From: Proteobacteria bacterium ST_bin16
GTDB taxonomy: Bacteria > Pseudomonadota > Gammaproteobacteria > Burkholderiales > Nitrosomonadaceae
Length of the DNA stretch: 41,936 nt
Direction of reading: 5' to 3'
Assembly: GCA_002083595.1 (NCBI GenBank)
Contig: MSXT01000055.1
Location: 1-41,936, forward strand
Shown here: positions 18,828-27,036 of the stretch, piece after piece
How positions within the stretch are numbered: the stretch's first letter is position 1
Layout of the letters: each line of letters begins with the position of its first letter
Made by a program: the position numbers and the translations under genes
Notes under the pieces: model-generated
Told to the model about the DNA's origin: nothing
The model's input: only the letters and a program-made list of their open reading frames with translations
The model's database searches: none

Positions 18828-19148
18828 TTATTATCCTTCGTGTTAGATAATAATCATATATTATTGAATAATATGATAATTGTTGCTGATTATAAAATAA
18901 AGACAGTATATTAACTTATTTTAATTTACGCCATTCGCAATAATTCGCAGGCGTTTCCCGCCTATTTCCTTTACAGCAGTACAACTATTCAGCTTTTCCA
19001 TTAAGCTGATGTTATGATGTTATTTGACGTGTGTTGACACTATTTTGCTTATCGCGGGCATAGTGATTACACGATAACCGGTTGTACTCATCGATTAAAT
19101 TACATAAGCAAATGGCTCGCAAGAGCATTCTGGATGAAGGAGTTTAAT
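18828..19148. other. Divergent intergenic region between HDOD-GGDEF and pepA
   Basis: This is a non-coding spacer of about 320 bp, very AT-rich at its left end. It holds an imperfect AT-rich inverted repeat at about 18848-18880 (ATATTATT and AATAATAT arms around a GA centre) next to the GTG start of the cyclase. A TTGACA at 19035-19040 is a possible -35 for pepA, but no good -10 stands at ideal spacing. Confidence 0.45.
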
Positions 19149-20645
19149 GTGGAATTTGGAATAAAAATAGGCACCCCGGAAAAACAACGCGGCGCCTGCG
19201 CAGTCATCGGTATTTTTGAATCAAGAAAACTGTCGGATTCAGCAAAAGTTCTGGATAAAATCACCCAGGGATATATCAAAAATATCCTGGCATCGGGCGA
19301 CTTGGATGGTAAAGCGAATACTTCGCTGCTATTGCATAACGTGCCGGATACCTTATTTAAAAGAGTATTGCTGATCGGTCTGGGCAAGGAACAGGAATTC
19401 AAGGAAAAAACATTCTTGTCGGCGCTCGGCACCACGTTGAATGCGCTGCAAAAAACCGCAGTGGCCGATGCCACGCTGTTTTTATCCGATTTTCCCGTCA
19501 AGGACAAAACCAATGCCTGGAAAGTCAATCAGACCGTCATTGCCGCTATCAGCAGCGGTTACCGTTTCGATCAGCTGAAAAGCAAACCGGATAATAACCA
19601 GAGCAGCCTGCGTAAACTGGTCTTGTGCATTGACAACCGCACCGAGCTGGCCGCTTGCGAAGCCGCCCTGCAACAAAGCATAGCGATTGCACACGGGATG
19701 AATCTGGCCAAGGATTTAGGCAACCTCGCGCCGAACATTTGCACCCCCACGTATCTCGCCAAGCAGGCCAAGGATCTTGCCAAATCGCACAAATTGAAAG
19801 CCTCCGTGCTGGAAGAAAAAGACATGGAGAAACTCGGCATGGGTTCTCTTTTGGCAGTCGCACGCGGCAGTGAGCAACCGGCTAAACTGATCGTGCTGGA
19901 ATATCACGGCGCAGCCAAAAAAGACAATCCAGTGGTTCTGGTGGGTAAAGGGGTGACCTTCGATACCGGCGGCATCTCGCTCAAACCCGCTGCCGAAATG
20001 GATGAAATGAAGTTCGACATGAGCGGCGCCGGCAGTGTATTGGGTACCCTGCAAGCAGTCGCGGAAATGAAGCTGCCCATCAACGTGGTGGGAATTATCC
20101 CGGCCACCGAAAATATGCCCAGCGGCAATGCTACCAAGCCGGGCGATGTGGTCACCAGCCTGTCCGGCCAAACCATCGAGATTCTCAACACCGATGCGGA
20201 AGGACGGTTGATTCTATGCGATGCGTTGACTTACGCGGAGCGCTATAACCCGAAAGTGGTGATCGATATCGCCACATTGACCGGCGCATGCGTCATCGCG
20301 CTCGGCAATTTCACCACCGGCTTGATGAGCAACGATGACAAGCTGGCGCAAGAACTGCTGGCCGCCGGAGAGCAAGCTGCCGACCGCGCCTGGCAATTAC
20401 CGTTGTGGGATGAATACCAGGATCTGCTGAGAAGTAACTTTGCCGACATCGCCAATATCGGCGGACGTGCTGCAGGAACCATCACAGCGGCGTGCTTTTT
20501 GTCGCGTTTTACCAAGAAATACCGTTGGGCGCATCTCGACATCGCAGGCACGGCATGGAAATCCGGCAAAGACAAAGGCTCAACCGGACGTCCGGTGCCG
20601 CTGTTGACGCAATTCCTGATTTCACAAGCGAAAGCAACCAGCTAG
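19149..20645 (+). CDS. pepA: Leucyl aminopeptidase PepA
   Basis: This M17 di-metal aminopeptidase of 498 residues has a variable N-domain and a catalytic C-domain. VGKGVTFDTGG, MKFDMSGAG and the family signature NTDAEGRL supply the two-metal site. I chose the GTG at 19149: AAGGAG lies 6-7 bases upstream, and the resulting start MEFGIKIGTPEKQ aligns with E. coli PepA (MEFSVKSGSPEKQ). An in-frame ATG at 19134 would add five residues but has a poor ribosome binding site. PepA also acts as a DNA-binding protein in some bacteria. holC and valS follow, a common proteobacterial order. Confidence 0.94.
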   Translation: MEFGIKIGTPEKQRGACAVIGIFESRKLSDSAKVLDKITQGYIKNILASGDLDGKANTSLLLHNVPDTLFKRVLLIGLGKEQEFKEKTFLSALGTTLNALQKTAVADATLFLSDFPVKDKTNAWKVNQTVIAAISSGYRFDQLKSKPDNNQSSLRKLVLCIDNRTELAACEAALQQSIAIAHGMNLAKDLGNLAPNICTPTYLAKQAKDLAKSHKLKASVLEEKDMEKLGMGSLLAVARGSEQPAKLIVLEYHGAAKKDNPVVLVGKGVTFDTGGISLKPAAEMDEMKFDMSGAGSVLGTLQAVAEMKLPINVVGIIPATENMPSGNATKPGDVVTSLSGQTIEILNTDAEGRLILCDALTYAERYNPKVVIDIATLTGACVIALGNFTTGLMSNDDKLAQELLAAGEQAADRAWQLPLWDEYQDLLRSNFADIANIGGRAAGTITAACFLSRFTKKYRWAHLDIAGTAWKSGKDKGSTGRPVPLLTQFLISQAKATS

Positions 20646-20783
20646 CGGTCTTCCGCACCGCTGATTAATTTGTGGCTCGCGCTGAACAAGCTGAATCATC
20701 TGCCTCGGTCATGAATTAATCAGCCGTTATGGAACGTACAAAAAACAAACTCACGATCGGGTACTCAACCGGACAGTGATGCG

Positions 20784-21209
20784 ATGACACAGATTTATTT
20801 TTATTCGGGATCGGGCAATAAGTTACAAACGGCTTGCCGGCTTTGCGCCAAGGCGTTGCAACAACATATGAAAATATTGATTTATACGCCCGATGCCACC
20901 ATGCTCAAACAATTGGATGAACTGCTATGGACGTTCTCGCCCACCAGCTTCATTCCACATTGCCATATCCGCGAAGACAGTGCGCTGGTCAGCGCCACGC
21001 CCGCGATTCTGAGCGACCGCATACCACCGGATATGCCATTCGATGTTCTGCTGAATCTGCACCGTGAGCAACCGCCCTCTTTCGATCAATTCAACCGGCT
21101 CATCGAAATTGCGGATAATTCGCCGGAAGACAAGCAAGTGGCGCGTGAACGCTATCGTTTCTATAAAGATGCCGGTTATCCGCTACAACACTTCCAGCTG
21201 GATGATTAA
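20784..21209 (+). CDS. holC: DNA polymerase III chi subunit
   Basis: The 141-residue protein is HolC-like. It has TQIYFYSG at the start, the LLWTFSPTSFIPH region near residue 50, and DVLLNLHREQPP near residue 88. Chi links the clamp loader (through psi) to single-strand binding protein. The pepA-holC-valS order backs the assignment. Confidence 0.9.
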   Translation: MTQIYFYSGSGNKLQTACRLCAKALQQHMKILIYTPDATMLKQLDELLWTFSPTSFIPHCHIREDSALVSATPAILSDRIPPDMPFDVLLNLHREQPPSFDQFNRLIEIADNSPEDKQVARERYRFYKDAGYPLQHFQLDD

Positions 21210-21241
21210 ATGAAACCGTTGCAACCGTTGATTTTCCTATC

Positions 21242-21592
21242 ATGAGTGACGACAAAACCGCAGTGGATTTCGACGATACCGAGATCATGGTCAAGTTCCG
21301 CAGCTTGCTGGGCAAATACCAGAATCACGGCAAGATCGCAGGCACCGCACCCGTCGGCAAAGCACCAGAAATCGATAAAACAGCCCCTGTGATGGGCGTG
21401 GATGCAATACCGCTGCTGACCGAAGCCGTGTTTCTTCATCCCGCCGTGATACAACCGCAACCGGCGCGCTTAACACCCATCCGCCAGATTCTCGATGCCG
21501 CATTGGAAGATGCGCATATCGACATGGACGTGCAGGACCGGAAAGCGCTGGCGCATGCGCTGGAAACCCGCTTGTCCAAGCAAATTAAATAG
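21242..21592 (+). CDS. Conserved-type hypothetical protein between holC and valS
   Basis: The 116-residue protein has no family that I recognise. It is acidic at the N-terminus and proline-rich in the middle (residues about 35-80). The C-terminal helix (about 85-114) contains IRQILDAALEDAHIDMDVQD. There is no signal peptide or membrane segment. It lies 32 bp after holC on the same strand and is likely co-transcribed. The position suggests a housekeeping-linked gene, but nothing shows its function. Confidence 0.6.
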   Translation: MSDDKTAVDFDDTEIMVKFRSLLGKYQNHGKIAGTAPVGKAPEIDKTAPVMGVDAIPLLTEAVFLHPAVIQPQPARLTPIRQILDAALEDAHIDMDVQDRKALAHALETRLSKQIK

Positions 21593-21731
21593 CCGCCGCT
21601 ACACCGTACTTCTTTTTGCTGGCATCCGCTTCTCCGGTTGCTGCACAGCAGTCATCGCTCTTATTGTCCGCAGCAATACCCCATCCGTTATAATGGCGAT
21701 CTTTTGCGCTATTCAATACCACTCAAAATCC

Positions 21732-24494
21732 ATGGAACTCGAAAAAAGCTTTGACCCGAAACATATTGAAGATCGCTGGTACTCCATCTGGGAATCGGCC
21801 GGGTATTTCAAACCGCATGCGGCAACCGGCCAATCCGCTTACTGCATCATGCTGCCACCGCCCAATGTCACGGGCACACTGCATATGGGGCACGCCTTCC
21901 AGCATACGTTGATGGATGCGCTGACGCGCTATCACCGCATGCTGGGCGACAACACACTGTGGCAACCGGGCACCGATCATGCCGGTATCGCCACGCAGAT
22001 TGTCGTTGAACGCCAATTGGATCAACAGAAACTCGATCGCCGCACCATGGGACGGGAAGCGTTTCTGGAGCGGGTATGGCAATGGAAAGAAGAATCCGGC
22101 TCCACCATCACGCGGCAAATGCGCCGTCTGGGCACTTCCTGCGACTGGACGCGCGAACGTTTCACCATGGATGCCGAATTATCGCGCGCCGTGACCGAGG
22201 TATTCGTGCGTTTGTACCGTGAAGGACTCATTTATCGCGGCAAGCGCTTGGTGAACTGGGATCCGGTGCTGCAAACCGCAGTGTCCGATCTGGAAGTGGT
22301 ATCGACTGAGGAAAACGGCTCGTTGTGGCACATCCGCTATCCGCTGGAGCAAGCCGATGGCATGCACACCGAACCAACGGAGGCGTTGATCGTCGCCACC
22401 ACTCGCCCCGAAACCATGCTCGGCGACGTAGCCGTGGCCATGCATCCGGACGATCCGCGCTACCAGCATCTGATCGGACGCCATGTGCGCTTGCCGCTAT
22501 GCGAGCGCACCATCCCCATCATCGCGGATACGTATGTCGATCTGGAATTCGGCACCGGTTGCGTGAAAATCACTCCGGCGCACGATTTTAACGACTATCA
22601 GGTTGGCCAGCGGCATCATCTGGTACCCATCAGCATCTTTACGCTGGATGGAAAAATCAACGATCTGGCGCCGCTTGACTATCAAGGCATGGATCGCTTC
22701 GATGCGCGTAAAAAAATCGTGGCCGACCTGGAAGCGCAGGGTTTTCTGGCCGAAACCAAACCGCACAAACTGATGGCGCCGCGCGGTGATCGCACCAACA
22801 CCATCATCGAACCGATGTTGACCGATCAATGGTATGTCGCGATGGAAGGCTTGGCCAAGCGCGGTTTGGACGTTGTCGCTGACGGCAAAGTGAAATTCAC
22901 GCCGGATAACTGGACACATGTCTACAACCAGTGGCTGGAAAATATCCAAGATTGGTGTATTTCGCGCCAATTATGGTGGGGACACCGCATTCCGGCGTGG
23001 TACGACGAAGACGGCAACGTCACGGTCGCATACAACCTGGAAGAAGCGCAACAGCTTTCCGGCAAGCGCGATCTGAAGCAGGACGACGATGTGCTGGATA
23101 CCTGGTTCTCGTCCGCGCTGTGGCCCTTTTCCACCTTGGGTTGGCCGGATGACACGGCGGAATTGAAAACTTTCCTGCCGACCTCGGTGCTGATCACCGG
23201 GTTCGACATCATATTCTTCTGGGTTGCGCGCATGGTCATGATGTCGCTGCACTTCACCGGCCAGGTACCGTTCCGGGAAGTGTATATCACCGGCCTGATC
23301 CGCGACGCCGAAGGCCAGAAGATGAGCAAATCCAAAGGCAATGTGCTCGATCCGCTCGATTTGATCGACGGTATCGCATTACCCGATTTGATCGCCAAGC
23401 GCACCACCGGCTTGATGAATCCCAAACAAGCCGAATCGATCGAGAAAAACACCCGCAAGCATTTCCCCGACGGCATCCCGGCGTTCGGCACCGACGCCCT
23501 GCGCTTCACGTTCGCCAGCCTGGCGTCGCACGGCCGCGATATCAAATTCGATATGCAGCGCTGCGAAGGCTACCGCAATTTTTGTAACAAGTTATGGAAT
23601 GCCACACGCTACGTACTGATGAATTGCGAGGGCAAAGATACCGGATTGGATGAGACACTGCCCCTCGCCTACTCCGCCGCGGATCAATGGATCATCAGCC
23701 GCTTGCAGCAAGCGGAGCAAGCGGTTGAACAGGCCTTTACCAATTACCGTTTCGACTTGGTCGCACGGGAAATCTACGAACTGGTGTGGGACGAATATTG
23801 CGACTGGTACGTCGAGCTTGCCAAAGTCCAATTAAATTCGGATCAAGACGCAGCGCAGCGAGCCACCCGCCGCACTTTGGTGCGCGTACTGGAAGCCATG
23901 CTGCGGCTGGCGCATCCGGTGATTCCGTTCATCACCGAGGAATTGTGGCAAACGGTCGCGCCGCTGGCGGGAAAATCCGGCGCCAGTATCATGTGCCAGC
24001 CATACCCGGTTGCGAATGCTTCGGCCATTAACCCGCAGGCCATCGAAACTATCGATTTGCTGAAAGAAATGATCAACGCCTGCCGCACCTTGCGCGGAGA
24101 AATGAGCGTGTCGCCCGCGCTCAAAGTGCCGTTGCTGGCCGCCGGTGACCAATCCCTGCTGTCCGGCTACGCGCCGTACCTGCTGGCTTTGGCGAAATTG
24201 TCCGGGGTGGAAATCCAACCGGGTGGACTGCCCGAAGCGGATGCGCCGGTCGCCATCGTGCGCGATTTCAAATTGATGCTGAAGATTGAAGTCGACGTAG
24301 CGGCGGAACGCGAGCGCCTGAGCAAGGAAATTACCCGCATCGAAACGGAAATAGCCAAAGCGCAAGCCAAGCTATCCAATCCGAGCTTTGTCGAACGCGC
24401 GCCAGCCAATGTGGTGGAACAGGAAAAAGAGCGGCTGACTGCATTCAGCACCAAACTGAACAGCTTGAAAGAGCAATTGCAAAAACTGAATTAA
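21732..24494 (+). CDS. valS: Valyl-tRNA synthetase
   Basis: This class I aminoacyl-tRNA synthetase of 920 residues charges tRNA-Val. The HIGH-type motif is HMGH at 51-54, after PPPNVTGTL. KMSKS is at 530-534, with the CP1 editing domain between them. A C-terminal coiled coil (about 850-920) is typical of ValRS. I chose the ATG at 21732 (MELEKSFDPKHIEDRWY), which matches the normal family start. The reading frame is open for 79 codons upstream, but that stretch has no synthetase similarity. No clear Shine-Dalgarno sequence is seen before 21732. Confidence 0.96.
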   Translation: MELEKSFDPKHIEDRWYSIWESAGYFKPHAATGQSAYCIMLPPPNVTGTLHMGHAFQHTLMDALTRYHRMLGDNTLWQPGTDHAGIATQIVVERQLDQQKLDRRTMGREAFLERVWQWKEESGSTITRQMRRLGTSCDWTRERFTMDAELSRAVTEVFVRLYREGLIYRGKRLVNWDPVLQTAVSDLEVVSTEENGSLWHIRYPLEQADGMHTEPTEALIVATTRPETMLGDVAVAMHPDDPRYQHLIGRHVRLPLCERTIPIIADTYVDLEFGTGCVKITPAHDFNDYQVGQRHHLVPISIFTLDGKINDLAPLDYQGMDRFDARKKIVADLEAQGFLAETKPHKLMAPRGDRTNTIIEPMLTDQWYVAMEGLAKRGLDVVADGKVKFTPDNWTHVYNQWLENIQDWCISRQLWWGHRIPAWYDEDGNVTVAYNLEEAQQLSGKRDLKQDDDVLDTWFSSALWPFSTLGWPDDTAELKTFLPTSVLITGFDIIFFWVARMVMMSLHFTGQVPFREVYITGLIRDAEGQKMSKSKGNVLDPLDLIDGIALPDLIAKRTTGLMNPKQAESIEKNTRKHFPDGIPAFGTDALRFTFASLASHGRDIKFDMQRCEGYRNFCNKLWNATRYVLMNCEGKDTGLDETLPLAYSAADQWIISRLQQAEQAVEQAFTNYRFDLVAREIYELVWDEYCDWYVELAKVQLNSDQDAAQRATRRTLVRVLEAMLRLAHPVIPFITEELWQTVAPLAGKSGASIMCQPYPVANASAINPQAIETIDLLKEMINACRTLRGEMSVSPALKVPLLAAGDQSLLSGYAPYLLALAKLSGVEIQPGGLPEADAPVAIVRDFKLMLKIEVDVAAERERLSKEITRIETEIAKAQAKLSNPSFVERAPANVVEQEKERLTAFSTKLNSLKEQLQKLN

Positions 24495-24718
24495 TATTTC
24501 GCACACCAAGCCAGTTCATTCACCCGGCCGGAAAACGAACACCGGGCATGCAGTGCTTCGTTTTCTGAACCCTGGCTTGAATGTCGCGGCTGCCTTCGTA
24601 CCCCAACAACCGGCTTACATCGAAAAAATGCTAAACTTTCACCCGCATCGACGAGAATCGGGTGGCTAGCCCAGAACCGCTAAATCTCGTCACTTAATAT
24701 CTTAATAAGGAAAATTGT

Positions 24719-25228
24719 ATGAACAGAACGCTTATGACAACATTATCGGCCGCGCTACTCTCACTATCCGGCATATCGCTTTCACACGCCGAAAGCGTGG
24801 CTGTTGAAGGTCGAGCTATTTTTATTGTGGATAACAGTGTGCCGGGTTCGCAAATCTTGGTGAAAAATCTCGCCAATGCCGCTGCGAATGCCTGTCTTAT
24901 CAACGCGGGAACCAACCTGCTGGGTTTAGGCACGGACACGACCGCGACCGATATCGTCATCAAAAACGGTACCGCGGTAATCACCACCTATACCGCAACC
25001 CTTTCGGCCACCGACGTTAAGCTGGTCGATGTCACCAGCTGTCCGATCACCTCTGTCGTCGATCTGAGCGCATGCTATGCGACGGTTCATGATGGCAAAC
25101 TGACGGTCCCCTGCCTCCAGTATGATGACGACGTCATTTCCGTCGTACTCGGACAACGCGGCAAATCGATGAATTTTGAATTTGAATCGTACAAACCCGG
25201 CAAAGGCCGCGGCCACGATCACGATTAA
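24719..25228 (+). CDS. Exported protein of unknown function
   Basis: The 169-residue protein has a signal peptide, with predicted cleavage after SHA at residue 24. The mature part is rich in small residues and threonine and looks all-beta. It has four cysteines (in NACLINAG, VTSCPI, SACYAT and TVPCLQ) that could form two disulfides. The C-terminus is basic, then His/Asp-rich (GRGHDHD), which could bind a metal. AAGGA precedes the ATG. It is monocistronic with its own terminator. I recognise no family. Confidence 0.65.
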   Translation: MNRTLMTTLSAALLSLSGISLSHAESVAVEGRAIFIVDNSVPGSQILVKNLANAAANACLINAGTNLLGLGTDTTATDIVIKNGTAVITTYTATLSATDVKLVDVTSCPITSVVDLSACYATVHDGKLTVPCLQYDDDVISVVLGQRGKSMNFEFESYKPGKGRGHDHD

Positions 25229-25257
25229 ATAGCCGCGCAGCATTCAAATCAATTAAG

Positions 25258-25286
25258 AAGGCTCTGAACCGGTCAGAGCCTTTTCA
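25258..25286 (+). terminator. Rho-independent terminator after the exported protein gene
   Basis: A perfect 10-bp stem (AAGGCTCTGA at 25258-25267, TCAGAGCCTT at 25273-25282) with a 5-base loop runs into TTTT. It ends the 24719 transcript. Confidence 0.85.
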
Positions 25287-25295
25287 CAATTCATC

Positions 25296-25565
25296 GTGTC
25301 AGCAGAAGTTTGCACCAATGCCACGGTTAGCACAAAAACGCATAAGCATCATATCGAAAAAAACAACGGTAAAACGCTGGTGTTGGAAGTAAAAGGCGTC
25401 GGCGACGAACGCAACCGCACTAAACGCGCAGCGATGGCGGTATGGATCAGGACGGTCAAGGATCAAGGCGGTTTTGGGCAGTGGTGCTTCGATGTAGTGT
25501 TCGAACCGGCGAGAACGAGAGGTGTTTTGCTAAAACAGGTCAGCGAATGCAAGAACGGGGAATGA
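25296..25565 (+). pseudogene. C-terminal fragment of a type III restriction/helicase-like protein
   Basis: The 89-codon frame encodes KTLVLEVKGVGDERNRTKRA and then WIRTVKDQGGFGQWCFDVVF. This pattern (LVLE-x-KG ... W...V...GGFG-W) is the C-terminal end of Res-like, DEAD/DEAH-type type III restriction proteins, whose full length is many hundreds of residues. E-x-K belongs to the PD-(D/E)xK nuclease core. No helicase part exists upstream: a terminator and another gene lie there. The only start is a GTG with no ribosome binding site. I read it as a deletion remnant. Similarity is judged from memory of the family. Confidence 0.6.
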
Positions 25566-25604
25566 GCGCTTTTTTAATCAAATAATATGATGCAAAAATC
25601 TTGA

Positions 25605-25772
25605 TTAATCGAGTGCTCCAATTTGATTGGCCATGCTGTCTTTATGCAGGGAACACCACTCGTGCCAAACTTTTCTGGCTTCTTCGATATTGCTGAAAGT
25701 CCACAGCACAACACCATCTTCGGTCATCAAGGTTGCCATTTTGTTTGGCCATTCTTTAATTAAGCAGTACAT
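25605..25772 (-). CDS. Small hypothetical protein, 55 residues
   Basis: The product starts MYCLIKEWPNKMATLMTED. I chose the ATG at 25772, which has AAAGGA 8 bases upstream; the frame extends 14 codons further but without a good start. It has a compact tryptophan-rich sequence (VVLWTFSNIEEARKVWHEWC) and no signal peptide. Short proteins of this kind seem familiar to me from nitrifier genomes, but I know no function. It is isolated, between a restriction remnant and a PEP-CTERM gene. Confidence 0.6.
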   Translation of the reverse strand: MYCLIKEWPNKMATLMTEDGVVLWTFSNIEEARKVWHEWCSLHKDSMANQIGALD

Positions 25773-26006
25773 TATTTTTCCTTTGTAGTTACAACTGCGG
25801 CAAAGTGTAACCAAATAATGTGAAACTTATATGAATGAATTGTGAAGATTTTATGACACTATTCCGGTTTAAAAAATGTCAACCCAGCGCGCACAACCGC
25901 TCCGCATTGCAAAATTACGCAAATTCCTTATAGCAATTTATATTGAGTAGCCTATGATGATGAACTATATACAAAAACCTTAATCATCAAGAAGGGAGCA
26001 AAGTGC

Positions 26007-26642
26007 ATGGTTAAATTAACAAAAATCCTGTTATGCAGCGGTGTTTTTTCGGTTGGATTGTTAGCGACTGCGAATGCGGCATTAGAGACGCGTTTGGGTG
26101 GTTTGGCTGTATATGATACGGATTTAAATATCACGTGGTTAGCGGATGCGAATTACGCTAAAACATCAGGGTATGATGCTGATGGTTTAATGAATTGGCA
26201 TGATGCCAATACTTGGGCGGCGAGTCTTAGCATCGAGGGTGTTACGGGTTGGCGTTTGCCAGCAGTGGATACTACTTGTACTGGTTTTAATTGCAGTAAT
26301 AGCGAGATGGGACATTTGTTCTACAACGAATTGGGTGGTAAAGCAAAGTCTCCTATCTCGTTGAGCTCCGATCCAGATCTTGCTTTGTTCACACACGTTC
26401 AGTACGGCTACTGGTCAGGTACGGGTTTTGCATCTGATCCGCATTTAGCGTGGCTTTTCCTATTCGATTACTACGAACGAAGCGGCGAGCAGTCTGTGGA
26501 CTTCAGGAGCTACGTCTCTTACGCATGGGCTGTTCACGATGGCGATGTCGGCGCTGGACTTGTACCCGAACCAGAAACGTATGCAATGATGTCTATCGGA
26601 CTATTGATGCTGTTTGGTTTTAGAAGATTAAAACAGTGTTAG
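26007..26642 (+). CDS. PEP-CTERM exported protein with DUF1566-like domain
   Basis: The 211-residue protein has a signal peptide cleaved after ANA at about 25. The DUF1566/Lcl-type domain (about 30-180) is marked by VYDTDLNITWLADANYA, WRLPAVDT and YWSGT. The C-terminal sorting signal is VPEPETYAMMSIGLLMLFGF followed by RRLK. PEP-CTERM proteins are processed by exosortase and often linked to exopolysaccharide and the cell surface. No exosortase gene is in the window. AGGGAG precedes the ATG, and a terminator follows. Family members of this kind occur in many copies in betaproteobacteria. Confidence 0.88.
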   Translation: MVKLTKILLCSGVFSVGLLATANAALETRLGGLAVYDTDLNITWLADANYAKTSGYDADGLMNWHDANTWAASLSIEGVTGWRLPAVDTTCTGFNCSNSEMGHLFYNELGGKAKSPISLSSDPDLALFTHVQYGYWSGTGFASDPHLAWLFLFDYYERSGEQSVDFRSYVSYAWAVHDGDVGAGLVPEPETYAMMSIGLLMLFGFRRLKQC

Positions 26643-26674
26643 CCACAGAATAATTCTTAGCACCATTAATCACT

Positions 26675-26700
26675 AACCCGTCCCAGTGACGGGTTTTTTT
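26675..26700 (+). terminator. Rho-independent terminator after the PEP-CTERM gene
   Basis: An AACCCGTC/GACGGGTT stem (26675-26682 with 26688-26695) is followed by T's. Confidence 0.9.
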
Positions 26701-26815
26701 ATGACTACAGCTCCCAAAGTCATGCAGGCTGGCGGCGATCCGCGCGAATGAAGCCTGAATATTGGAACAAGCCGGAATCGAATGTATACCTGCACACAGG
26801 ATTGCACGCTATAAA

Positions 26816-27022
26816 AAATAAACATAACCACATTAATAGATGAAAGTAATTTACGATGCTGCCACGGATGCTATTAAAACAACAAAAGCAGCTCCTGGAA
26901 AAAATGGATTCATCATTAAACAGGCTGACGTTACATTCACCCTACGGCTAACTAGGATGAATTGCTGGCAGATTGGCGATAAAATCACGAAAAATAACGA
27001 TACTGACAGATATTTTTCGTAG
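26816..27022 (+). pseudogene. Decayed brnT toxin 5' end with its operator region
   Basis: About 70 bp here (26816-26888) match the promoter-proximal region and first codons of the intact brnT at 35086. Both read MKVI-x-DA and share the upstream AAACATAAC-x-ACATTAATA stretch. After about 12 codons the similarity to BrnT stops. The remaining frame has a stretch (VTFTLRL, then GDKI) faintly like the middle of BrnA, as if most of brnT and part of brnA were deleted; that second part is uncertain. The remnant ends 14 bp before hsdM. It should not make a working toxin. Confidence 0.6.
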
Positions 27023-27036
27023 GAACATACACTTAA

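Noticed and set aside
21495..21731. Extension of the valS frame by 79 codons upstream
   Set aside because: The stretch overlaps the preceding gene, has no synthetase similarity, and the family-typical start lies at 21732.
26840..27022. A working 60-residue protein
   Set aside because: Only the first dozen codons match BrnT; the rest is low-complexity and fits a deletion remnant.
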